Shown here: piece by piece, positions 44,814 through 52,705 of the stretch
Numbering within the stretch: position 1 is the stretch's first letter
How the letters are laid out: each line of letters opens with the position of its first letter
The notes under the pieces: model-generated
The model's input: only the letters and a program-made list of their open reading frames with translations
What the model was told of the DNA's origin: nothing
Database searches by the model: none
Program-made: the position numbers and the translations under genes
From: Flexilinea flocculi
GTDB taxonomy: Bacteria; Chloroflexota; Anaerolineae; Anaerolineales; Anaerolineaceae
Assembly: GCF_001192795.1 (NCBI RefSeq)
Contig: NZ_DF968180.1
Span: 372,001 to 436,000 of the forward strand
DNA: 64,000 bases
Direction: 5' to 3'

Positions 44814-45287
44814 TCAACTTTCCTGCGATTGCTGATGCTCACACGTTCCTAAGTTCAGATTTGTACCGCATATTGCGCAGAGACCTTTGCATTCAGGTTT
44901 ACAGATCGGGCATATCGGAATTTCGATCAACAAATATTCTCTGATTAATGGGAGTATGTCCATCACTCCATTTTCCGGAAGATATAAATCCGCATCGGTA
45001 TTCTGGCGCAAATGGAAGGCGAATAATTCGTCAAAATTCGATTCGATTTTTTGCGGAAAAGATTCCAAACATCGTACGCATTCCATTTGAGTTTCGGCAG
45101 TGATATGAATGGATGCTAAAATTCCTTGCTGAACGCGATTGACTCGAACAAGACAATGCACATCTTCAACTTCAAAATCGTCTTCCAGTTTGAGTGAAGG
45201 CGCATCAATATTAAATTCACGATAGGCTCCAACAGCTTCATGAATAAGAAATCCGACATTAATACGAAAAAGATTGTTCCATTTCAT
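44814..45287 (-). CDS. yceD: YceD-family (DUF177) protein
   Basis: 157 residues. The family core MECVRCLESFPQKIESNFDE is followed by a zinc-ribbon-like tail with CPICKPECKGLCAICGTNLN and a last Cys-His pair. YceD proteins affect 23S rRNA accumulation and nearly always precede rpmF; here the next gene is the small protein above and rpmF is not in sight. GAGGTG upstream. Confidence 0.85.
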   Translation of the reverse strand: MKWNNLFRINVGFLIHEAVGAYREFNIDAPSLKLEDDFEVEDVHCLVRVNRVQQGILASIHITAETQMECVRCLESFPQKIESNFDELFAFHLRQNTDADLYLPENGVMDILPLIREYLLIEIPICPICKPECKGLCAICGTNLNLGTCEHQQSQES

Positions 45288-45342
45288 GATTCACCTCTTG
45301 CAAAGGAGATTATAACGCAATTCATAATCGGAACTTAAATTA

Positions 45343-45410
45343 CCGCAATTCGAAATATGGACAAGTTTTCTCGATTGATTCGAAAGGTTTGTAAATATTT
45401 CGAATTGCTG
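45343..45410 (-). repeat. 123-nt family element, hairpin-deleted copy (68 nt)
   Basis: GCAATTCGAAATATGGAC and AATATTTCGAATTGCTG ends. The interior AGTTTTCTCGATTGATTCG equals that of the full copy at 50073 exactly, but the 55-nt hairpin block is missing. Reverse orientation. Confidence 0.88.
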
Positions 45411-45447
45411 GTTAGTGAATTTATTATTCTGAAAATCTGAAGCGTGT

Positions 45448-45453
45448 TATAAA
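45448..45453 (+). promoter_or_regulatory. -10 box seven bases before an ATG
   Basis: TATAAA ends 7 nt before ATG 45461, no ribosome site seen; possible leaderless start. -35 poor. Confidence 0.35.
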
Positions 45454-45460
45454 TATCAGC

Positions 45461-47368
45461 ATGAATGATCATTCGTCAAACATCAGAAGTCAATCCGAAA
45501 AAAGAACTGATAAAGCACAAATAATTTTATTATTCCTCATAATTCTGGAAGGTTTTTTTGCTTTATATACCCTGTTTCGTATTCCATCAGAAACGGAGAA
45601 CGCGATATTTTTTGGCTTTTCGAAAAGCCGATTGCTGTTGATCGTTATAAATATTACGGTTCTTCTGATTCTGATTGGATTATCAATTTCTTTTTTTATC
45701 CCAACAATGAAAAAAATCCGGGATGGTGCAAATGCCTGGATCAAGAATCGAAATCTTTCGTTTTCCCTTTTTGTAATTTTTTGGATTGTTTTTTGGGTCG
45801 GATTGTGGCTTTTCGTTCTTCGGTTTTCGCCAGCTAATCGCTATGACAGTACCGTCGGTTCCATTGTTGATCGTGTCTGGGGACTTCTTTTGTGGGGTAT
45901 GCTGAGCAGCTTGCAGATGATGATATTTATCTATGTGAAGAATCAGCAAAATATGAACGGAATTTCATTACTGCAGATAGCGATTTTATTCACACTTTTC
46001 TTATTTTCCTATTATGGCTTTGCTTCCTATTATGATCAGGTAGACTGGTCATTAAGGATGAATGGTCTGTTCATGATGGTGTTCATTCCTTCGTCGCTTG
46101 CATTGATCTGGTCAGTTGGTTATCGTTTTTACAGATCCTCAAAATGGTCATCCGCCATTAATAAAGTCTTCCTCTGTTTATTGATCGGCTCAGTGGTTTA
46201 TCTGGTATACCGATCTACCGGGCAATGGATGGGACGATGGAATACCCCTTCAAAAGCCTATTGGGATCTTCTGGCTGAATCGTTTCTGAATGGAAGATTG
46301 AATATTATTAATCCTCCAACCACACATGATTTGACTTTATTTCATGGAAAATGGTATGTCCCGAATCCTCCACTGCCCGCGGTGCTGTTAATGCCTTTTG
46401 TACATTGGTATGGTGTCGAAGGAATCAACATGACGGTCGTTTCAGCCTTACTGGGAGCATTTAATGCGGTTCTGGTTTTTCTTGTTCTCCAGAGGGCTTC
46501 TGATCATTCCATGACAAATTGCAGTTTAAATGCGAATCTTTGGATCACGGCGCTGTTTGCAATAGGGACAAACCATTATTGGTTGTCCACGATTGGGCAG
46601 ATGTGGTTTGTCAGTCAGTTGGTCACGATCTTATTTGTTGCCTTCGCATGTCTTTCTGTGATTGAAGGGTGGACAGGATGGATCAGTGGTTTCTTGCTGG
46701 GATTGGCAATCCTTTCCCGCCCCAACGTGTTTCCGATGGCGATTTTTTTGGCAGGCATTTTTCTGTGGAGAAATGCCGCCTTCCCAAAAGTTCCCTGGAA
46801 GAGGTTTCTCCTTTGGGGAGTCAGTGCAGGAATTCCGGTAATTTTTTCAGGCGGATTACTGCTTTTCTACAATTATCTTCGATTTGACGACTGGACCGAT
46901 TTCGGATATGTGACGATTCATGGCGCTGATTGGATTCTTGAAGCCGTGCAAAAATACGGTATGTTTAATTTCCATTTTTTTGAAAACAATCTGGATGTGA
47001 TGATTTTTCGGAGACCCAGACTGGATTTTTCCGGGGAACGATTCTTCTTTCAGCCGGGAATTTCCGGCTACAGCATATTGATTATGACACCTCCATTAAT
47101 ATATCTCTTTCGAAGGTTACAGAAAAACTGGTGGATGATCGGTGCATGGTTTTCCATTCTCCTGACTGTCGGATTGTTGCTTTGTTACCATAATACCGGC
47201 GCTGAACAGATTGGATATCGCTACTTGATGGATGCAATTTTGCCGATAATGTTAATTATTGGAGTCGGAGCAGGCAAAAAACCAGGCGTTTTCTTTAAGA
47301 CTTCGACGATACTCGGTGTCTTTGTAAATTTCTTATCAATTTACTGGTGGTATCTTGGAAGAGTGTAA
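45461..47368 (+). CDS. polytopic membrane protein, glycosyltransferase-like
   Basis: 635 residues, about 13 spans. YWDLLAESFLNGRLNIINPP and HGKWYVPNPPLPAVLLMPFV resemble the first periplasmic loop of GT-C/DUF2029-type mannosyltransferases (long-loop sugar transferases), and a His-rich LSTIGQMWFVSQL follows. N-terminus has ~20 polar residues before the first span. Family assignment by pattern only. Confidence 0.65.
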   Translation: MNDHSSNIRSQSEKRTDKAQIILLFLIILEGFFALYTLFRIPSETENAIFFGFSKSRLLLIVINITVLLILIGLSISFFIPTMKKIRDGANAWIKNRNLSFSLFVIFWIVFWVGLWLFVLRFSPANRYDSTVGSIVDRVWGLLLWGMLSSLQMMIFIYVKNQQNMNGISLLQIAILFTLFLFSYYGFASYYDQVDWSLRMNGLFMMVFIPSSLALIWSVGYRFYRSSKWSSAINKVFLCLLIGSVVYLVYRSTGQWMGRWNTPSKAYWDLLAESFLNGRLNIINPPTTHDLTLFHGKWYVPNPPLPAVLLMPFVHWYGVEGINMTVVSALLGAFNAVLVFLVLQRASDHSMTNCSLNANLWITALFAIGTNHYWLSTIGQMWFVSQLVTILFVAFACLSVIEGWTGWISGFLLGLAILSRPNVFPMAIFLAGIFLWRNAAFPKVPWKRFLLWGVSAGIPVIFSGGLLLFYNYLRFDDWTDFGYVTIHGADWILEAVQKYGMFNFHFFENNLDVMIFRRPRLDFSGERFFFQPGISGYSILIMTPPLIYLFRRLQKNWWMIGAWFSILLTVGLLLCYHNTGAEQIGYRYLMDAILPIMLIIGVGAGKKPGVFFKTSTILGVFVNFLSIYWWYLGRV

Positions 47369-47521
47369 TCTTACTGATTGGATTTATTCCATTCGATTAT
47401 TCAAATTCGACAAATACATATAGATAAGTAATTTATATAGAAAAACTATTTTCTAATTTAAACCAATTTCAAAAATCGTATCCTCGTATGTTAGAAATAA
47501 ACACGCTAGAAATAGATAGTA

Positions 47522-50026
47522 ATGAAAAGCAACAATCTGATAGAAAATGATCGTTCCAGCGATAAAAAAAATCCGACTGTCATTCGTGTTGTTTTGAATG
47601 TTCCAACTAATGACGGTCTTTTTGATTATGAAGTTCCGGAGGAGCTCCAACAAAAAGCGCTGCCTGGCTGTTTGGCTGCAGTCCCTTTTCAAAATGAGTT
47701 AATGCAAGGGATTATCTGGAAAGTGGACGTAATACCCGAAACAGCTTCGCTACGAAAGATAATTCAAGTCATCGATGAAATACCGGTTCTGACAAAACCA
47801 CAGATGATGCTGGCTGAGATTTTATCGGAGCGCTGTCTGGCTCCGCTTTTTGAGTGTGTCAATCTATTGTTGACCGAAAAAATTCGAAAATTATCGCAAA
47901 CACAATTTACACTCATAAAACAAAATCCGCAGATTCCTGGTGCACAACCCACTTTTCTTTCGGAAGCCAAAAAGAGTACAGTTCGTGATCAAGTACTGGC
48001 TGCATTTCCGGATTTAAATGAACCGATTACACCGTTGAAGTTGGATCAGACAGTTGGTAAAAATCGGTGGCGCTATGCAATAAACAACCTGATCTCAGAG
48101 GGCTTTGTCAGGAAAGAAACCGTATTCCATATTTCTGATTACAAACCGAAAATGGTTCGTGCTGCAAAAATAATCAGCGATCCAAATGGAAACGAATGGA
48201 TAAAGCTTTCAAACAGTCCTGAAAGGAATGAAAAAAGAAAAAAAGTTTTGCGTTTGCTTCAGGAACATTCATCAGCAATCCCTCTTCAGAAACTCTACGA
48301 AGAAGCTGAAGCAGAACGATCCGACCTTCTTTATTTGGAGAAAAAGGGACTGATTTCACTCATGGAGATTGAGGTTTGGCGTGATTATGAGTCCAACCTC
48401 GAAGAAAATTATCCTTCGGAACAAATTTCTCTCAATTCTGAACAGATACATGCCTTGAATATCATTGAAGCCGGACTCCAAAATACAAAAGAAAAGAAGC
48501 CGATTCTGTTGCATGGAGTAACCGGTTCCGGGAAAACAGAACTCTATTTACAAGCTGCGGAGAGAACCATCGCAGCAGGAAAGCAAGTATTGGTGCTTGT
48601 TCCGGAAATTTCCTTAACTCCTCAAATATTGAACCGTTTTCAAAAAAGATTTCCGGAACGAACAGGGATTTATCATTCTCGTCTGAGCACAGGTGAACGA
48701 TACGATACCTGGCGTCGCGCTCGCAATGGACAGTTTCAAATCGTCATTGGTCCCAGAAGCGTCCTTTCCATTCCGCTTCAAAATATCGGTTTAATCATCG
48801 TAGATGAATGTCATGATGATTCTTATTACCAGACAGAAGGATTACCCTATTTTTCGGCAGTTCAGGCTGCGGCGGATTATGCAAAATTATGTCATGCGCA
48901 ATTAATTTTAGGGAGCGCAACACCAACAACAGCGCAAATGTATAAAGCCGAGCAAAGCAATTGGAAAATTGTCAAACTTTTCAACCGTGCGACAGGCGTT
49001 CAGCAGCCGATTATCCGGTTGGTGGATATGCGGCAAGAGTTAAAAGCGGGAAATCAGTCTGTTTTCAGCAGACAGCTATCGCAAGAACTGGAGACAACAC
49101 TTTCTCTCAAAAAGCAAAGCATTCTTTTCCTCAATCGGCGCGGATCAGCAAGTTATGTCTTTTGTCATTTTTGCGGTTATGAGTTTCGTTGTCCGAAATG
49201 TGAAATTCCGATGACTTCTCATGCACAGAATTCTCAACTGGTCTGTCATTTCTGCGGTTATTCACAGCTTCAACCGGAACGATGTCCCGCTTGCGGTCAT
49301 GCAGAAATTCGTCATTTTGGAACCGGCGTCGAAGAGATCGAACGGATTCTTACTGTTCAATACCCGGATGCGCGTTTAATTCGAATGGATGCGGAAACGA
49401 CCACAAGAAAAGGTCAACATGAGCAGATGCTGACCGCTTTTGCCAGACATGAAGCGGATATATTAATTGGCACGCAAATGGTGGCGAAGGGCTTGGACTT
49501 TCCCGATGTCCGACTGGTTGGGATGATTCTTGCCGATGTTGGGACAAATTTTCATGACTACCGGGCTGATGAACACGCCTTTCAAATGCTAACGCAAGTC
49601 GCAGGCCGTGCCGGACGTGCACAGGAACAAGGTTTGGCAATTTTACAGACATTCCAACCGGCCAGATACTCTATTCGTGCTGTCGTTAAGGGAGATTTTT
49701 ATGATTTTTATCGTCACGAACTTAAATTTCGTAAGGAAATCGGCTATCCGCCATTTTCGCGCATGATCCGTCTCGAAATTGCTGATCCGGTTTTAGAAAA
49801 AGCGGAATCGAGAGCTTTTCAACTGGCTTCCGATCTGAAAAAATGGATCGATTCTGAAGAGCATCACGCAACAAGAATGATTGGTCCGGCGCCCTGTTTT
49901 TTCCCTCGAATCAATGGGAAGTATCGCTGGCATGTTATTTTACGTGGTCCTGATCCTTTGCCAATTGTCCAAAAAATCAACACAGAAAAAATCCGAGTGG
50001 AAGTAGATCCTCCATCATTATTATGA
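47522..50026 (+). CDS. priA: primosomal protein N' (replication restart helicase PriA)
   Basis: 834 residues. An N-terminal 3'-DNA-binding domain (VPTNDGLFDYEVPEEL), then helicase motif I HGVTGSGKTELYLQ, a DEAH-box variant DECHDDSYYQ, eight zinc-binding cysteines in four CxxC pairs (CHFC, CPKC, CHFC, CPAC), and motif V/VI DILIGTQMVAKGLDFPDV and QVAGRAGRA. Restarts stalled forks. The start ATG has no clear ribosome site. Confidence 0.94.
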   Translation: MKSNNLIENDRSSDKKNPTVIRVVLNVPTNDGLFDYEVPEELQQKALPGCLAAVPFQNELMQGIIWKVDVIPETASLRKIIQVIDEIPVLTKPQMMLAEILSERCLAPLFECVNLLLTEKIRKLSQTQFTLIKQNPQIPGAQPTFLSEAKKSTVRDQVLAAFPDLNEPITPLKLDQTVGKNRWRYAINNLISEGFVRKETVFHISDYKPKMVRAAKIISDPNGNEWIKLSNSPERNEKRKKVLRLLQEHSSAIPLQKLYEEAEAERSDLLYLEKKGLISLMEIEVWRDYESNLEENYPSEQISLNSEQIHALNIIEAGLQNTKEKKPILLHGVTGSGKTELYLQAAERTIAAGKQVLVLVPEISLTPQILNRFQKRFPERTGIYHSRLSTGERYDTWRRARNGQFQIVIGPRSVLSIPLQNIGLIIVDECHDDSYYQTEGLPYFSAVQAAADYAKLCHAQLILGSATPTTAQMYKAEQSNWKIVKLFNRATGVQQPIIRLVDMRQELKAGNQSVFSRQLSQELETTLSLKKQSILFLNRRGSASYVFCHFCGYEFRCPKCEIPMTSHAQNSQLVCHFCGYSQLQPERCPACGHAEIRHFGTGVEEIERILTVQYPDARLIRMDAETTTRKGQHEQMLTAFARHEADILIGTQMVAKGLDFPDVRLVGMILADVGTNFHDYRADEHAFQMLTQVAGRAGRAQEQGLAILQTFQPARYSIRAVVKGDFYDFYRHELKFRKEIGYPPFSRMIRLEIADPVLEKAESRAFQLASDLKKWIDSEEHHATRMIGPAPCFFPRINGKYRWHVILRGPDPLPIVQKINTEKIRVEVDPPSLL

Positions 50027-50072
50027 AAAAACCGTTCTTTTCCTGCAGCGGCAGTAATTTTCACTAATATAT

Positions 50073-50195
50073 CAGCGATTCGAAATATGGAGGGAATTAT
50101 TTATTGTTGCGTTGTTTTTGCGCGGAGCGCAAAAACAACGCAACAATAAGTTTTCTCGATTGATTCGAAAGGTTGGTTCATATTTCGAATTACTG
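50073..50195 (-). repeat. 123-nt family element, full length, perfect hairpin
   Basis: Exactly 123 nt, reverse orientation; ends CAGCGATTCGAAATATGGAG and TTCATATTTCGAATTACTG. Perfect 23-bp stem at 50101-50123 and 50127-50149 (left arm begins TTATTGTTGCGTTG), loop GGA. The matching hairpin-free derivative is at 45343. Confidence 0.93.
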
Positions 50196-50287
50196 CTACT
50201 ATATTGAATCGCTTGTTTGAATGATAAAGTTAATACATATTCGTAATACCAGATTAACCATTCTTTGTTCGTAAGGGAAGGTATGTA

Positions 50288-51541
50288 ATGAAACGAACCA
50301 TTTTCCTTTTTTTATTGATCCTGACAGTTTTGATCTCACCTGTTTCTGCACAGGAAACAGCGGAAAATTTGGAAACTGATTGGAGGATTCTTTTTCAATC
50401 CGATTTTTCTGATCCGAATCAGACTCTTTGGCCAACAGGCTCTGATGTCAGTGATACGACGACGATTGACCGTTCTATTTCCGATTCAACATACCAGTGG
50501 AGTATTCAGTCTGCTGGCGGACAATTTTCTTGGTTGAGTTTCCCTGCGGTTGAAAGGACAGCCGGGTATCAAATTGCTTTCTCAGTGTCCATTCAACTGC
50601 CGTCTTATACCCCGTATGCTTGCGCAGGATTGATGTTAAACAAGCAGGAGGATTCATTCTATTCCTTTCTTCTCTGTAACGACAGCAGCTATGGATTATT
50701 ACAGTATCATGAGGGCACATGGGATCAAAAAATACCGTTTTCACCCCTACAATCATATGAACAGGATCAGAGCTCAACTATTCGGGTTGAAATCAGCAAT
50801 GGCTGGGCTGATTTTTATCTGAACGGATTATTGTTGGATACTTATCCAATGAATGATCAAAATGGAATCAATGGAATCATTGTCCAGCCATTAACTTCTG
50901 ATGTAACTGCAATTTCTTTTCGTGATATCCGTCTGGAAGAAGCGCCTGCAAAAGCCCAGGAGACTGTTTTTGCAGATAATGTGCCGGATTCGATTTCCAG
51001 AATTCTGAAAATGTTGAAAAACAAGGATCGCATTGATGATATTGCCGGTTCGTTCAGTTCCTTTCCGGATCAGGAATTGTCTTTGGCACAAATGGGTTAT
51101 TCAGAGAAAATGGATCTCGGTATCAGTGGACAAGATTATCTGCTTCAATCTGACATTTCCTGGAAATCGGCTTATGAAAAACCGGATTTTACGAACTCGG
51201 GCTGTGGATTCATTTTCCGGAATGAAAACGAATATACTTTTCAGCGCGTTTATCTTAGCCTTGACGGGAATATCTACTTGAGCGCTTTCCGAAATGGCAC
51301 AGAGATTCCGATCATGACCTACAATTATGGAACGTGGAGTCTGCAAGGTGAAGGAACGCTTACACTGGTTGCTGATCAGGCAAAAATATCCATTTTATAC
51401 AATGAAAATTTGCTTGGCACAATTCATAATGCTTCCTGGATGGCTGATGGAAGTACCGGATTGGTTGTGCAGTCAGGAACTAATTTCGATTTTGGAACTT
51501 CCTGTACCTTTAAGAATAATCAAATGTATGTATTGAATTAG
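50288..51541 (+). CDS. secreted protein with two concanavalin-like regions
   Basis: 417 residues. Signal peptide MKRTIFLFLLILTVLISPV with a cut after VSA. Two beta-rich halves (about 30-220 and 265-415) each carry patterns such as CAGLMLNKQEDSFYSFLLC and GCGFIFRNENEYTFQRVYLS, suggesting a duplicated LamG/DUF1080-type jelly-roll. No catalytic residues can be named. GGAAGG upstream. Probably carbohydrate-binding, inferred. Confidence 0.72.
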   Translation: MKRTIFLFLLILTVLISPVSAQETAENLETDWRILFQSDFSDPNQTLWPTGSDVSDTTTIDRSISDSTYQWSIQSAGGQFSWLSFPAVERTAGYQIAFSVSIQLPSYTPYACAGLMLNKQEDSFYSFLLCNDSSYGLLQYHEGTWDQKIPFSPLQSYEQDQSSTIRVEISNGWADFYLNGLLLDTYPMNDQNGINGIIVQPLTSDVTAISFRDIRLEEAPAKAQETVFADNVPDSISRILKMLKNKDRIDDIAGSFSSFPDQELSLAQMGYSEKMDLGISGQDYLLQSDISWKSAYEKPDFTNSGCGFIFRNENEYTFQRVYLSLDGNIYLSAFRNGTEIPIMTYNYGTWSLQGEGTLTLVADQAKISILYNENLLGTIHNASWMADGSTGLVVQSGTNFDFGTSCTFKNNQMYVLN

Positions 51542-51549
51542 GTGGTTTG

Positions 51550-51652
51550 ATATCATTCGAAATCCAGCGAGGATTTTTCATTTTGGTGTTTTTTTTGCTG
51601 AGCACAAAAAGAAATTTACCTCAAATAATCAATTCCAAATTTCGAATCGCAG
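51550..51652. repeat. 123-nt family element, decayed (103 nt)
   Basis: CATTCGAAATCC and CCAAATTTCGAATCGCAG ends. The core keeps only part of the hairpin (TTTTTTGC and GCACAAAAA). The remaining ~190 nt to the next gene carry nothing I can support. Confidence 0.6.
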
Positions 51653-51845
51653 ATTTTTGGCTATTGTCATACAAATATTCATTTATAATAGAATAACGAT
51701 AGCGAAATGATACATGCGGAGAATTCAATCTTGGTTCAGTGGTTTGTTAATTTTGAAACCAATACAAATTCTCAGTCGTAAATGTATCAAAAATATCTGA
51801 TGTCCATTTTCAATCGTAAAAGGCGAAAGCCTTTTGGAGGTCCCT

Positions 51846-52688
51846 ATGACAGTATTTTATCGACCGGACACAATCAAGAAGACTCTTAAAATTTTAGGAA
51901 ACCCTGACCAGAATTGTGTTCCTCTGTATTATCCCCCGAGAGCGAAACATATTTCTCAATGGGAAGGCGATGCCTTGATTGATCTATCCGCATTGGATTT
52001 AAACATCATCAATGTTCGAAAATCTGAGATTTTAATCGGTTCGATGGTTTCTTTGGAGACGCTCGCCAAATCTGATGAAATAAAAAGCCGATGGGATGGC
52101 GTTTTGTCAGAGGCAGCCAGAATCAGTACGACGATGGCAATGCGCAATTTGTCTTCCATAGGCGGTGTCTTGATGAATCCGTTATTTCCTGCAGAAGTTG
52201 TCCTGGTCCTTTTAGCATTGGATGCGCAAGTCGTTCTGCTGCAAAATAACGGGATGGAAACTCGAATTCCTGTGGAAGAATTTTTACTGGATGGTCATCC
52301 GATCCTGCAAAAAGGATGCCTGATCAAAGAAGTAAGTATTCCTCTGAATTCTCGTACACATTGTGTATTCAATCGCGTTGCCTGTACGAAAAGTAATGCC
52401 AGCATCGTCTCGGTTGTGGTTCGCGGGGACTTAACACGGACGAAAGCACACCATTTGCGAATCGCAGTGTTTGGAGCGAATTCATTTCCTAAACGCTATC
52501 ATCAGGCAGAGTTGGCGCTTGTAAACGATTTGATCACGATGGAAGGAATCCAACAGTGCTGTACAAAAATATCTGAAGAAACTGCTCCAGTCAGTGATTT
52601 CCGAGCTGGAGCTGAATATCGGACGGCAATGGCTGAAGTGCTCATTCGAAGATCACTGATCGCTTTGCGTAAAATCGCTGTTGGATAA
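51846..52688 (+). CDS. FAD-domain subunit of a molybdenum hydroxylase (CoxM/XdhB-like), atypical
   Basis: 280 residues from ATG 51846 (GGAGG site 5 nt upstream). ALIDLSALDLNIINVRKSEILIG, MAMRNLSSIGG and the C-terminal YRTAMAEVLIRRSL fit the CO-dehydrogenase flavoprotein fold (separate stretches). The usual AGGTDL FAD loop is replaced by YYPPRAKHIS and the TIGGN loop reads SIGGV, so FAD binding is doubtful. It is 17 nt before the large subunit gene, which makes it a partner of that enzyme. Confidence 0.8.
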   Translation: MTVFYRPDTIKKTLKILGNPDQNCVPLYYPPRAKHISQWEGDALIDLSALDLNIINVRKSEILIGSMVSLETLAKSDEIKSRWDGVLSEAARISTTMAMRNLSSIGGVLMNPLFPAEVVLVLLALDAQVVLLQNNGMETRIPVEEFLLDGHPILQKGCLIKEVSIPLNSRTHCVFNRVACTKSNASIVSVVVRGDLTRTKAHHLRIAVFGANSFPKRYHQAELALVNDLITMEGIQQCCTKISEETAPVSDFRAGAEYRTAMAEVLIRRSLIALRKIAVG

Positions 52689-52705
52689 GAATATCGGAGG
52701 CACGA

